A stretch of DNA of 64,000 nt from assembly GCF_020708045.1 (NCBI RefSeq), contig NZ_JAJFES010000001.1, positions 992,001 to 1,056,000 on the forward strand. Direction: 5' to 3'. Under the pieces are notes generated by a model. It had not been told where the DNA came from, searched no databases, and worked only from the letters and a program-made list of their open reading frames with translations. Position numbers and translations under genes: made by a program. This document shows positions 9,080 to 19,115 of the stretch, piece by piece (the stretch's first letter is position 1; each line of letters opens with the position of its first letter). Origin of the DNA: Massilia sp. IC2-278. Its GTDB lineage: Bacteria > Pseudomonadota > Gammaproteobacteria > Burkholderiales > Burkholderiaceae_D.

Positions 9080-9622
9080 ATGCAAGCCCAGGAACCGACC
9101 CGCCCCGCCAACCCCAGCGAGCTCGACGAAGACACCCTCGCCTTCGTGCGCCGCGTGTTCCAGCACGCGCGCACCGGGGAAGCCGGCGAGCTGGCCACGC
9201 TGCTGGGCCAGGGCCTGCCGCCTAACCTGCGCAACGAACGCGGCGACAGCCTCTTGATGCTGGCCTGCTACCACGGCCACCTGGACGCCGCGCGCGTGCT
9301 GCTGGAACACGGCGCCGACCCGGAACTGCTGAACGACGCCAGCCAGACCCCGCTGGCCGGCGCCGCCTTCAAGGGCGACCTGGCCGTGACCACGCTACTG
9401 CTCGACAGCGGCGCCGGGGTCGACGCCGCCGGCCCGAACGGCAAGACCGCGCTGATGATCGCCGCCATGTTCAACCGCGTCGACATCGCCCGCCTGCTGC
9501 TGGCGCGCGGCGCCGATCCCTTCGCCGTCGACGCCGCCGGCATTTCGGCGCTGGACGCCGCCGCGAAGATGGGCGCCCACGACACGGTCGCCCTCCTGAC
9601 CTCGATCACCGAAGAACGTTGA
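9080..9622 (+). CDS. ankyrin-repeat protein
   Basis: 180 aa with about four ankyrin repeats from residue 50 to the end (TPLAGAAFKGDLAVTTLLL, TALMIAAMFNRVDIARLLL and similar). No signal peptide, so probably cytoplasmic. Ankyrin repeats mediate protein contacts; in proteobacteria similar small proteins pair with catalases or act as inhibitors, but no partner is evident. AGGAGAACCCG precedes the ATG. Confidence 0.88.
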   Translation: MQAQEPTRPANPSELDEDTLAFVRRVFQHARTGEAGELATLLGQGLPPNLRNERGDSLLMLACYHGHLDAARVLLEHGADPELLNDASQTPLAGAAFKGDLAVTTLLLDSGAGVDAAGPNGKTALMIAAMFNRVDIARLLLARGADPFAVDAAGISALDAAAKMGAHDTVALLTSITEER

Positions 9623-9623
9623 T

Positions 9624-9667
9624 GTAGGGTGGACCGGGCCGCGCAAGACGGCTACGCCGTCCACGCG
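9624..9667 (+). repeat. degenerate REP-like element
   Basis: A GTAGGGTGGAC head and a GTCCACGCG tail are kept, but the core loop is expanded (about 24 bases, itself containing GGC/GCC pairing). It starts 2 bases after the ankyrin gene stop, in the gap between that gene and the convergent pobA. Confidence 0.6.
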
Positions 9668-9720
9668 TTCAACGGACACCGAACATTCGCGCTGCGATTT
9701 CTTCTTCCGGATCACTCGCC

Positions 9721-10974
<1,254 letters not shown>

Positions 10975-11012
10975 CTATTTTTGCATTCGCCAGCGGACAC
11001 TCCAGACCAGCC

Positions 11013-11945
11013 ATGCATTCGACGACCTCGCACCTTCCCGCCCGGATCCCGCAATTCGCCTTGTACGGCGAGCTCAAGCGGGGCACGGACGCCGAAGGCG
11101 TGCATATCGAGCTGATCGAAACGCGCAGCCGCAAATACGACTGGCATATCGACACCCACACCCATGCCGGCCTGTTCCAGGTACTTTTTTTACTGGGGGG
11201 ACAAGTCCGCGCGAACATCGACGGCGACCTGTGGGAATGCGACGGGCCGGTGGCGCTGACCATCCACCCCTCGCTGCCGCACGGCTTCGATTTCTCCGCC
11301 GAGGCCCACGGCTACGTGCTGACCATCGACCAGGACATGCTGTTCGCGGCGGACGGCCACGAAGGCGACCTGTTCACGCCGCTGTTCGTGCAGCCGCTGG
11401 CTGTCCGGCTCGATGCCGTACCCGAGACCTGCGCCCGCATCGAAGCCCTGCTGCAGAACCTGATCTTCGAGGCCGCCTGGCCGCGCCAGGGCCATACGCT
11501 GATGCTGGAATGGCTGGCGCGCAGCGCGCTGTTGATGCTGGTGCGAGTACAGGCCGAACGGAGGATTGCCGACACCTCCGGCCGCGGCGATTTCGAGCTG
11601 TTCAGCCGCTTCCGGGTCGAAGTCGAGCGGCACTACAGGGAGCAATGGCAGGTCAGGCGTTATGCCGACCTGCTGCGGGTGGCGCCGACGCGCCTGAACC
11701 GGCTGTGCCTGAAGCTGTCGGGGAAGTCGGCCTTCGAGATCACGCAAGACCGGTTGATGCTCGAAGCCTGCCGCAAGCTGACCTACGTACCGGCGGGGAT
11801 CGCCAGCATCGCCTACGAACTCGGGTTCCAGGACCCGGCCTACTTCAGCCGCCTGTTCAAGAAGCTGATCGGCGTAACACCCAAGGCGTTCCGCCAGCAG
11901 ACCGCCGGCGGCGCGGCCAGGACGATCGAAGACGTCCCGGCCTGA
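11013..11945 (+). CDS. pobR: AraC-family regulator of pobA
   Basis: 310 aa from the ATG at 11013; an in-frame ATG at 10953 would add 20 residues without similarity and would use up the pobA promoter region, so the shorter form is preferred, though no strong Shine-Dalgarno decides it. It has an N-terminal cupin-like sensor half (HIDTHTHAGLFQVLFLLGG) and a C-terminal double helix-turn-helix ending with the AraC signature (IAYELGFQDPAYFSRLFKKLIGVTPKAFR). Position divergent from pobA points to activation by 4-hydroxybenzoate. Confidence 0.88.
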   Translation: MHSTTSHLPARIPQFALYGELKRGTDAEGVHIELIETRSRKYDWHIDTHTHAGLFQVLFLLGGQVRANIDGDLWECDGPVALTIHPSLPHGFDFSAEAHGYVLTIDQDMLFAADGHEGDLFTPLFVQPLAVRLDAVPETCARIEALLQNLIFEAAWPRQGHTLMLEWLARSALLMLVRVQAERRIADTSGRGDFELFSRFRVEVERHYREQWQVRRYADLLRVAPTRLNRLCLKLSGKSAFEITQDRLMLEACRKLTYVPAGIASIAYELGFQDPAYFSRLFKKLIGVTPKAFRQQTAGGAARTIEDVPA

Positions 11946-11961
11946 TCGCACACACCGGAAT

Positions 11962-11994
11962 GCCGCCTGCGCCGCGGGAGCGCAGGCGGCTTTT
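11962..11994 (+). terminator. intrinsic terminator after pobR
   Basis: Perfect 11-bp stem GCCGCCTGCGC / GCGCAGGCGGC (11962-11972 with 11980-11990), 7-base loop, followed by TTTT. It ends 3 bases before the convergent TonB receptor gene's stop codon, so it is placed to end pobR transcription. Confidence 0.8.
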
Positions 11995-11996
11995 CA

Positions 11997-14417
11997 TCAC
12001 CAGGTATAGCCCGCCTTCAGGTAGTAGTAGCGGCCATTGAAGCCGTTCGGCGCCCACACGCTGTACGGCTGGGTGCCGTTCACGTTCAGGTTGGCCAGCG
12101 AGGTCACCTGCGCCGGATAGCGGTTAGTGGCGTTGTCGATGCCGGCGGTCAGGCGCCACCCGCTGCCGACACGCACGCTGGCGGCCAGGTCGAGCACCCA
12201 TTGCGGATCGTAGTCCTGGTCCAGCGCCGGGTCGTTCTGCGGCACGGTGAACTCACCGTAACGGGTGACGGTGGCGCGCCCGTTCCAGATGCCGCGGGTG
12301 TAGTCGCCGGCCAGGCTGAACTTGTCCTTCGGCGAGCCGACGGTCAGGCGGTTCACGGTCTGGCGGTCAACCAGGCGCAGGTTCTGCGCCGCCAGCACGG
12401 CCGGCGAGTCGGCCACGCGTTTTACTTCGTTGTCGTTGTGGTTGTAGGCGAGCGTCAGGTCGGCGCGGCCGTACTGCTGGAGGTTCAGGCGATAGGTGCT
12501 GACCAGGTCCACGCCCTTCGTGCGGGTGTCCACGGCATTCGTGAAGTAGCGCGCGGCGCCGACGTAGATGCCCTGGCTGGCCAGGGTATTGGCGAGCGCC
12601 GGCGCATTGGCCAGCTGCAGGTTCGACGAGAACACGATGCGGTCGTCGATGTCGATGCGGTAGAGATCGAGGGTCGTGGTCCAGTTGCGGGTTGGCTGCC
12701 ACTGCGCGCCGATGCTCAGGTTGCGCGCCTTTTCCGCCTTCAGCGGCTGCGCGCCGAGGGCGGCGGCGGCGGCGCTGGCGACCGGGAAGGTGCCGGTTTC
12801 GACCAGCGCGCTGGTGCCGTTCACCAGCAGCGAATTGGTGGTCGTGATCGTGTAGAACGACTGGGCCAGCGAGGGCGCGCGGAAGCCGCTCGACGCGGTG
12901 CCGCGCAGCGCGAATTCCGGCGTGAATGCGTAGCGCGCCGAGGCCTTGGCCGAGGTGGTGTTGCCGAAGTCGCTGTAGCGCTCATGGCGCACCGCCAGCG
13001 CACCCGACAGGTCCTGCGTGATCTCGCCTTCCAGGTTCAGGTAGAGCGACTTGTTGTTGCGCGTGTTCTTGCCGGCGTTCTCGGGACGGAAGCCGGAGTA
13101 ACCCTGGGCGCCGCCGCCGAAATACGAATTCGCTTCGCCCGCGCCGATCTTGTACGACTCGAAACGCGCCTCGGCGCCGAGGGCCACCGTCAGCGGGCCG
13201 CTCATGAAGGAGACCGGAATGTCGCGCGCGACATCGAGGTTGGCCAGCTTCTGGGTCGAGATCAGCTCGCCCGCATAAAAGCTGGTCGGGCTGGCGGCGC
13301 CCAGGCTGTAGTTGACGGTGTTGTCGACGTCGAGCGTGAAGCGGTTGCGGCCGAAGTTGACGCTCGCATCCCAGCGCCAGCCGGCCAGGTCGCCGCGCAG
13401 GCCGGTGACCAGCGATGAGTCTTCCGATTTGCTGTCCAGCAGCGGGCTGAAGCCTTCGGGATACAACGGGGTGCGCAGCGTGGTCTGCGTGTTGTCGGTA
13501 AAGGCGGTGCGGAAGGTCGCTGCCGACGAGGTCTTGCGCTCGCCGTAGTTGGCGAAGCCGTACCAGTCCATGTTCTCGTTGATGCGGATCTGGCTATTCA
13601 GGAACAGCGTGCGCGGTTTGCTGTCCGGGTCGCCGTAGCGCTGGGTCACGGTGCCTTGGCGCGGGCCGGCCGACGGACGCGGGTCGGCGAAGGCACGGTT
13701 GGTGTAGTCGCGGTCGGCCGCTTCCACCGCCACGCGCACCCAGCCATCCTCGCCGATCTTGAAGCCAGCCGAGCCGCGCACGGTCACCTGTTCGCCGTCG
13801 CCCTTGTCGTATTGGCCGTAGACCAGCTCGGCCTCGCCGCCATCGGCGCCCTTTTTCAGGATGATGTTGACCACGCCCGCGATCGCGTCCGAGCCGTATT
13901 GGGCGGCGGCGCCGTCGCGCAGCACCTCGATGTGGTCGATGGCGGCCAGCGGGATCGCATTCAGGTCGACCGGGGCCGAACCACGGCCGAGGGTGCCGTT
14001 GACGTTCACCACGCTCGACGCATGGCGGCGCTTGCCGTTCACCAGCACCAGGGTCTGGTCGGGCGACAGGCCGCGCAGCTGTGCCGGACGCACCGCGTCG
14101 CTGGCGTCGGCGCCGGTCGGGCGCGGGAAGTTCATCGACGGCAGCAGGCGGCCCAGCACGGTGGCCAGCTCGCTCGATCCGGTGCTCAGCAGCTCCTTGC
14201 TGCCGATGACGTCGACCGGGGACTCGGTTTCCAGGGTGCGGCGGTTCAGGGAGCGGGTGCCGGTGACGACGACGGTTTGCAGCTGGGCGTTGTCTTGTTG
14301 CGCGTCCTGGGGGACTGGGGCGGTCTGGGCGAAGGCCGCTGGTGGGACCAGGGCGGCGATCAGGCCGAGTACGAGGACGGCGCGGGCCGGGTTGGCGTGT
14401 GGGTGTCTGCAGCTCAT
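11997..14417 (-). CDS. TonB-dependent outer-membrane receptor
   Basis: 806 aa from the ATG at 14417, which starts a signal peptide (hydrophobic AVLVLGLIAALVPPAAFA) and has AGAGAG upstream. The plug domain (about residues 45-190) includes VNGKRRHASSVVN and IEVLRDGAAAQYGSDAIAGVVNI; the rest is the beta barrel, ending in an aromatic residue (YTW). Such receptors import ligands too large for porins using TonB energy. It lies within the aromatic island between pobR and the pca genes, which suggests, but does not prove, import of aromatic compounds or their conjugates; iron chelates or oligosaccharides remain alternatives. Confidence 0.9.
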   Translation of the reverse strand: MSCRHPHANPARAVLVLGLIAALVPPAAFAQTAPVPQDAQQDNAQLQTVVVTGTRSLNRRTLETESPVDVIGSKELLSTGSSELATVLGRLLPSMNFPRPTGADASDAVRPAQLRGLSPDQTLVLVNGKRRHASSVVNVNGTLGRGSAPVDLNAIPLAAIDHIEVLRDGAAAQYGSDAIAGVVNIILKKGADGGEAELVYGQYDKGDGEQVTVRGSAGFKIGEDGWVRVAVEAADRDYTNRAFADPRPSAGPRQGTVTQRYGDPDSKPRTLFLNSQIRINENMDWYGFANYGERKTSSAATFRTAFTDNTQTTLRTPLYPEGFSPLLDSKSEDSSLVTGLRGDLAGWRWDASVNFGRNRFTLDVDNTVNYSLGAASPTSFYAGELISTQKLANLDVARDIPVSFMSGPLTVALGAEARFESYKIGAGEANSYFGGGAQGYSGFRPENAGKNTRNNKSLYLNLEGEITQDLSGALAVRHERYSDFGNTTSAKASARYAFTPEFALRGTASSGFRAPSLAQSFYTITTTNSLLVNGTSALVETGTFPVASAAAAALGAQPLKAEKARNLSIGAQWQPTRNWTTTLDLYRIDIDDRIVFSSNLQLANAPALANTLASQGIYVGAARYFTNAVDTRTKGVDLVSTYRLNLQQYGRADLTLAYNHNDNEVKRVADSPAVLAAQNLRLVDRQTVNRLTVGSPKDKFSLAGDYTRGIWNGRATVTRYGEFTVPQNDPALDQDYDPQWVLDLAASVRVGSGWRLTAGIDNATNRYPAQVTSLANLNVNGTQPYSVWAPNGFNGRYYYLKAGYTW

Positions 14418-14721
14418 GAATTCTCTCTGTTTTCTTGGATGTGAGGCGACAGCTCCATGGCTGCCGACGGTGACCAAGCTTAACAGGGAGGCCATTGTGA
14501 CACCAATAACGATTCGTCCTATGCTTATGCAACAATTTGAGCGATATGCAGCCTTCGGCGCACGGATACCGTGCGAGCCGACTGGCTTACTGCCTGTCGT
14601 TCAACGAGGACAGGCATCGGGCATTAACGAACATTTGTTCGCGAAAAAGAGACAACTGTTGTCACTAAGTCAATTAAAGATTGATCGCAGATGACAAAGC
14701 CAGAAGGTACGGCATGTGAGC
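14418..14721. other. AT-richer intergenic control region with palindromes
   Basis: 304 bases without a gene, upstream of the TonB receptor gene. It is visibly richer in A/T than the neighbourhood. It contains a 7-bp hairpin GCCTGTC/GACAGGC (14592-14615), a 14-base palindrome CGAACATTTGTTCG (14628-14641) and a 13-base palindrome GACAACTGTTGTC (14651-14663). These may be regulator sites for the receptor gene; none matches an operator I can name with confidence. Confidence 0.5.
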
Positions 14722-15375
14722 CTAGCGGGTATTGCCGCGCAGTTCGTACCATTCTTGAATGGTCGTCGACGCCATCTTTTCAGGCGTGTTGCCATCCCCT
14801 CTTTGTAGCACCCACCCCCGAATGTCCGTTTCGAGTGGAATCGCATTGATCGCTGTCGCTGCCCATTTTCCAACGACGCGTTTTTCGGGTTGCCGCACCC
14901 CGTTCGCATAGAAATCGAGCGTATAGCGCAATGAATCGCGTTCGCCCTCGACTGTCCCGGTAACCCTGTCGGCGCCCCTGCCCCACCCATCGTCCTTGCC
15001 GGGTGTTAGCTGGAACGCCGATGCCAGGAACGCATCGCATGGCGTGGCAAACTTCTTCTGGAGGATATGAACCGGTGCACTGGCCGCGAGGTCGGCAAAC
15101 ATGAAGTCCTTGGGTCCGTGAACTGCGCCACGGTAAAACTGTTCGCCTTTTTCCAGTTCGATCAAGGATTTCTCTGCACCAGCGCTGTCGATGTCGATGC
15201 GAACGGCATTCGTGTAACGCTGGATGCGCATACTGGTTTTGCTCTCTTCGGAATACATCGACACAAACGTCGCCGACGCCCAGCTTATGCCATTTCCGCA
15301 CAAAACTGGTACGCCTGCATGCGCAGGAACGCTGACACACCAAACGGAAGCCATCAATGCGAGCGGGAGCATCAT
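14722..15375 (-). CDS. secreted protein of unknown function
   Basis: 217 aa with a clear signal peptide (MLPLALMASVWCVSVPAHA). The mature part has two cysteines (after the cleavage site and near residue 113) that could form a disulfide, and no domain I recognise. An in-frame second Met at residue 2 makes the exact start uncertain. It lies between the TonB receptor and the IclR gene on the same strand. Function unknown. Confidence 0.65.
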   Translation of the reverse strand: MMLPLALMASVWCVSVPAHAGVPVLCGNGISWASATFVSMYSEESKTSMRIQRYTNAVRIDIDSAGAEKSLIELEKGEQFYRGAVHGPKDFMFADLAASAPVHILQKKFATPCDAFLASAFQLTPGKDDGWGRGADRVTGTVEGERDSLRYTLDFYANGVRQPEKRVVGKWAATAINAIPLETDIRGWVLQRGDGNTPEKMASTTIQEWYELRGNTR

Positions 15376-15531
15376 GCCTCACATGCTGTAGCGGGGTAAA
15401 TCTTGCCTGCCAGGCTCGTTGGAGATTAAGGGCATGCGCGGCATCCTCTCGTTGACGCTAAATAGACGAATGATCCGCTTATATTAACAATAAAATAATT
15501 CCGAGAAACAGAAAATGACGGGAGCCCGCAT

Positions 15532-16305
15532 TCATAGTAAAGCCCCCAATTCCACCTGGATCTTGATCATCGCCGGCAAACAGTGCTCGACCATCTGCTC
15601 CACCGGCAACCTGCCGGCGTGCACGCTGACATTCATCGCCGCCACCACCTCGCCGCGGAAATTGCGCAACGGGACAGCCACCGTGCGCAAGCCCAGCTCC
15701 AGCTCCTGGTCGACCAGCGCATAGCCCTGCGCCCGCGCCCGCGCGATTTCCAGCGCCAGGCGCTCCTTGTTGACGATGGTATGCCGGGTGATCTGCTCGG
15801 GCTCGGCGCGGCCCAGGAAGCGATCGATCTGCTCCTGCGACAGGCTGGCCAGCAGCATGCGCCCGTTCGCGGTGCAGTAGGCCGGCACCCGCGTGCCCGG
15901 CTGCAGCGTGGCCGACACCAGCTGCCCGGCGCTGACCGCCGCCACGCACACCAGCTGGTCGTGGTCGAGCACCCCTACCGAGGCGGCCTCGCCGAGCGAG
16001 TAGGCCAGCCGGTACAGCAGCGGCTGGGCAATGCGCGGCAGGCGCGCCGAGTGCAGGTAGGACTGGCCCAGCCGCAGCACTGCCGGCGTCAGCGAAAACA
16101 GCTTGTTTTCGTGGCGCATGTAGCCGAGGTGGGTCAGCGTGATCAGGTAGCGCCGGGCCGCGGCGCGGGTCAGGCCGGTGGCTTCGGCGACTTCGGCAAT
16201 GGTCAGGCGCGAGCGCTCCTGGTCGAAGGCTTCGATGACTTTCAGGCCCTTTTCCAGGCCGGTGACGAGGTCGCGTTCGAGAGGTGCTTCGCTGTCTGGC
16301 GCCAT
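15532..16305 (-). CDS. IclR-family regulator of pcaHG-pcaB-pcaCD (PcaU-like)
   Basis: 257 aa from the ATG at 16305. A longer frame to 16365 exists, but would place two palindromic operator candidates (16329-16368) inside the coding sequence. It has a winged helix-turn-helix (LTIAEVAEATGLTRAAARRYL) and the IclR ligand-binding domain (YCTANGRMLLA, YALVDQELELGLRTVAVPL). Divergent from pcaHG, it is the likely protocatechuate-responsive regulator of the ring-cleavage operon. It is a paralogue of, but clearly distinct from, the PcaR protein encoded at 31.3 kb. Confidence 0.85.
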   Translation of the reverse strand: MAPDSEAPLERDLVTGLEKGLKVIEAFDQERSRLTIAEVAEATGLTRAAARRYLITLTHLGYMRHENKLFSLTPAVLRLGQSYLHSARLPRIAQPLLYRLAYSLGEAASVGVLDHDQLVCVAAVSAGQLVSATLQPGTRVPAYCTANGRMLLASLSQEQIDRFLGRAEPEQITRHTIVNKERLALEIARARAQGYALVDQELELGLRTVAVPLRNFRGEVVAAMNVSVHAGRLPVEQMVEHCLPAMIKIQVELGALL

Positions 16306-16328
16306 TGTGAGCAGAAAATCCACGGTTT

Positions 16329-16368
16329 GTGCGAGTATCGCACACTTCGTGCGCTCTGCGATCATCGC
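16329..16368. promoter_or_regulatory. candidate IclR operators in the pcaHG control region
   Basis: GTGCGAGTATCGCAC (16329-16343) is a 6-bp inverted repeat around GTA. GCGATCATCGC (16358-16368) is a second palindrome, its centre 27 bases away. The first matches 12 of 15 positions of the PcaR site as I recall it from P. putida. Both lie between the divergent IclR and pcaH starts. Confidence 0.6.
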
Positions 16369-16446
16369 CGTTACGCCACCGCTTGTGAGTAAATGCGTGA
16401 TTGCCTACCATTTTTGGCACCAAGACCAAAGCGAAGGAGACACGCC

Positions 16447-17139
16447 GTGAAATTCGATACCGTCGAACCGGGCACCTGGCCGGAACTCATCTATCCCCCG
16501 TATAAATCCACCGTCAAGCGCGGCCCCCTGCAGCCGAGCCTGCGCATCGAGGCGCCCGTGCCGGTATCGCAGAACATCGCCGCCACCCCGCGCATCCTGC
16601 TGCCGCACGACGCCGACCTGACTGCGCACGGCGAATCCGAGCCGCTGGGCGAAAAGATCGTCGTCACCGGCCGCGTGCTCGACGAGGACGGCAAGCCGGT
16701 GCGCAACTCGCTGGTCGAAGTCTGGCAATGCAACTCGGCCGGCCGCTACTGGCACAGCCGCGACCAGCACGCCGCGCCGCTCGACCCGAATTTCTATGGC
16801 CTCGGCAAGATGCTGACCGACGACGACGGTCGCTACCGCTTCGTCACCATCAAGCCCGGCCCCTACCCCTGGGGCAACCACGACAAAGCCTGGCGCCCGG
16901 CCCACATCCACTTTTCCCTGTTCGGCAACGTGTACGCCCAGCGCCTGGTGACGCAGATGTACTTCCCGAGCGACCCGCTGTTCGACTACGACCCGATCTT
17001 CCAGAGCATTCCCGACGAAGCGGCGCGCCAGCGCCTGGTTTCGCGCTTCAGCCTGGAGCAAACCGTGGGCGCCGAGATGCTCGGCTACGAATTCGACATC
17101 GTCCTGCGCGGACGCAACGCCACGCCGATGGGCCTGTAA
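16447..17139 (+). CDS. pcaH: protocatechuate 3,4-dioxygenase, beta subunit
   Basis: 230 aa from a GTG at 16447, chosen because AAGGAGA ends 6 bases upstream; the ATG at 16393 has no such site. The beta subunit binds the non-haem Fe(III) that opens the protocatechuate ring between the hydroxyls to give 3-carboxy-cis,cis-muconate. The four ligands are present: Tyr101 (AGRYW), Tyr140 (PGPYPW), His153 and His155 (PAHIHF), corresponding to Tyr408, Tyr447, His460 and His462 of the Pseudomonas enzyme. Followed by pcaG after 10 bases. Confidence 0.96.
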   Translation: MKFDTVEPGTWPELIYPPYKSTVKRGPLQPSLRIEAPVPVSQNIAATPRILLPHDADLTAHGESEPLGEKIVVTGRVLDEDGKPVRNSLVEVWQCNSAGRYWHSRDQHAAPLDPNFYGLGKMLTDDDGRYRFVTIKPGPYPWGNHDKAWRPAHIHFSLFGNVYAQRLVTQMYFPSDPLFDYDPIFQSIPDEAARQRLVSRFSLEQTVGAEMLGYEFDIVLRGRNATPMGL

Positions 17140-17149
17140 GGAGACGACC

Positions 17150-17683
17150 ATGGAAAACATCACTGCAAAGATCACGACGTCGCAAACCATCGGCCCGTTC
17201 TCGCACGAAGCCTGGAAGTGGGCCACCGACGCCGCGCAGCCCGGCACCCTGAAGATCGACGGCCCCAGCATCCTGGTCAGCGGCGTCATCTACGACGGCG
17301 ACGGCAACCCGATCAACGATGCCCAGATCGAAGCCTGGATGCCGGATGGCGCCGCCATTGAAGCCGAGCAGGCGATTCCCGGTTTCCGCCGCGTGCCGAG
17401 CGGCGCCGACGGCGAGTTCAGCATGCGCGTGTCGCTGCCGCAGCCGGCCACGCGCGGCGAGCCGGTCATGTACGTGACCGTATTCGCGCGCGGCCTGGTC
17501 AAGCACCAGTTCACTGCCGTCTTTTTGGAAGACGACACCGGCCTGGCCCAGTCGACCATCCTGAACCAGGTGCCGGAAGAGCGCCGCGCCACCCTGCTGG
17601 CGCGGAAAACCGGCGACGAGCAGTATCATTGGGACATCTGGATGCAGACCGAGAAGGAAACCGTCTTCTTCGACTATGCATAA
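17150..17683 (+). CDS. pcaG: protocatechuate 3,4-dioxygenase, alpha subunit
   Basis: 177 aa, somewhat shorter than the roughly 200 aa of the pseudomonad alpha subunit. The intradiol-dioxygenase fold is recognisable (SQTIGPFSHEAW, GVIYDGDGNPINDAQIEAW, YVTVFARGLVKHQFTAVFL), without the iron ligands, as expected for the alpha chain. AAGGAGACGACC precedes the ATG. Second gene of the pcaHGB-CD operon. Confidence 0.95.
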   Translation: MENITAKITTSQTIGPFSHEAWKWATDAAQPGTLKIDGPSILVSGVIYDGDGNPINDAQIEAWMPDGAAIEAEQAIPGFRRVPSGADGEFSMRVSLPQPATRGEPVMYVTVFARGLVKHQFTAVFLEDDTGLAQSTILNQVPEERRATLLARKTGDEQYHWDIWMQTEKETVFFDYA

Positions 17684-17710
17684 GCCTACGCATCAACCAC
17701 GGGAGCCTGC

Positions 17711-19105
17711 ATGAGTGTGTCGATCTTCGACAGTTTCCTGACCACGCCCGACATGATCGCCGCCTTCGACGACGCGGCGGTCGTGCAGGCGATGTTCCGT
17801 TTCGAGGCCGCCCTGGCGCGGGCCCAGGCCGAGGAAGGCCTGATTCCAAAGGCCGCCGCCAGCGCGATTGCGGGCGTGTGCAATGCCCAGCTCTACGACA
17901 TCCCGGCCCTGATCGTCGCCGGCCGCCGCGCCGGCAGCCTGGCCATTCCGCTGGTGAAGGAACTGACCAGGACCGTCGGCCTCTACGATGAAGCGGCGGC
18001 GCGCCACGTACACTGGGGCAGCACCAGCCAGGACGTGATCGACACGGCGATGGTGCTGGTCACGCGCGAAGCCCTGCAACTGCTCGACGACGGCCTGCAC
18101 GACCTGTGCGGCCACCTGCTGCGCCTGGCCGACGCGCACCTGGCCACGCCTGTACTGGCGCGCACGCTGATGCAGCCGGCCCAGGTGACCAGTCTCGGCT
18201 TCAAGGCCGCCGGCTGGCTGGCGCCGCTGGTGCGCGCACGGGCGAGATTGCGCGAGGCGGCGTCGCGCGCGCTGCAGCTGCAGCTGGGCGGCGCGGTCGG
18301 CACCCTGTCGGTGATGGGCGAGGCCGGGCATGCCGTGGCCGAACGCATGGCGCGCGAACTGGGCCTGAAGGTGGCCGACGCCGCCTGGCATACCCAGCGC
18401 GACGAATGGGTGCGGCTCGGCATGGAAGTCGCCGTACTCACCGGCAGCCTGGGCAAGCTGGCCACCGACCTGAGTCTGATGGCGCAGGGAGAAATCGGCG
18501 AGCTGGCCGAGCCCTCCGGCGGCGGGCGCGGCGGCTCCTCGGCCATGCCGCACAAGCGCAATCCGGTGTCGGCCATGATCACGATTGCCGCGGCGCGGCG
18601 CACTCCCCAGCACGCGGCGGCCCTGCTGGCCTGCATGAACGGAGAACACGAGCGCGGGCTCGGCAACTGGCAGGCGGAACTGGCCGAGTGGCCGCAACTG
18701 TTCCTGTCGGCGCACGGCGCCCTGCGCGCGCTGCACGAAGCCTTTGCCGGCCTGAAGGTCGACAGCGAGCGCATGCTGGCGAATATCCACGCCCTGCACG
18801 GACTGGTGTTTGCGGAAGCGGCATCGAGCTACCTGGCTTCGGCCGTCGGCCGCCCGAAAGCGCACGCGCTGCTGGAAGACCTGAGCGGCCGCGCCGCCGG
18901 CGGCAAGCACGGCCTCGACGAACTGCTGAAGGAGGCGGTACAGGCCGATCCGGCCCTGGCCTCGCATGTGGACCTCGACAAGCTGGCCAGCATCTTCGAC
19001 CCCGCCACCGCCGCCCTGCCCGCACGCCGCCTGGCCGAGCGCCAGCTGGACGGACTGCGCGCCGACATGGCCGCCTTCGGCCACCACCACCCTTTTCACG
19101 AGTGA
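17711..19105 (+). CDS. pcaB: 3-carboxy-cis,cis-muconate cycloisomerase
   Basis: 464 aa. A member of the fumarase/aspartase superfamily that closes 3-carboxymuconate to 4-carboxymuconolactone. The superfamily signature GSSAMPHKRNPVSA is at about residues 275-288, and the N-terminal HWGSTSQDVIDTA segment is conserved. GGGAGCCTGC precedes the ATG. It lies between pcaG (27 bases) and the pcaC-pcaD fusion (10 bases), in the reaction order of the pathway. Confidence 0.95.
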   Translation: MSVSIFDSFLTTPDMIAAFDDAAVVQAMFRFEAALARAQAEEGLIPKAAASAIAGVCNAQLYDIPALIVAGRRAGSLAIPLVKELTRTVGLYDEAAARHVHWGSTSQDVIDTAMVLVTREALQLLDDGLHDLCGHLLRLADAHLATPVLARTLMQPAQVTSLGFKAAGWLAPLVRARARLREAASRALQLQLGGAVGTLSVMGEAGHAVAERMARELGLKVADAAWHTQRDEWVRLGMEVAVLTGSLGKLATDLSLMAQGEIGELAEPSGGGRGGSSAMPHKRNPVSAMITIAAARRTPQHAAALLACMNGEHERGLGNWQAELAEWPQLFLSAHGALRALHEAFAGLKVDSERMLANIHALHGLVFAEAASSYLASAVGRPKAHALLEDLSGRAAGGKHGLDELLKEAVQADPALASHVDLDKLASIFDPATAALPARRLAERQLDGLRADMAAFGHHHPFHE

Positions 19106-19115
19106 TTGACAAAAC

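Noticed and set aside
14628..14641. LexA/SOS box of the Gram-positive type (CGAACATTTGTTCG)
   Set aside because: The palindrome resembles that box, but a betaproteobacterium would be expected to use the CTGT-type site, and the downstream gene is a TonB receptor, not a repair gene. Kept only as an unassigned palindrome.
16393..16446. An ATG start for pcaH at 16393
   Set aside because: It has no ribosome site and adds a basic non-conserved stretch; AAGGAGA positioned 6 bases before the GTG at 16447 decides the start.
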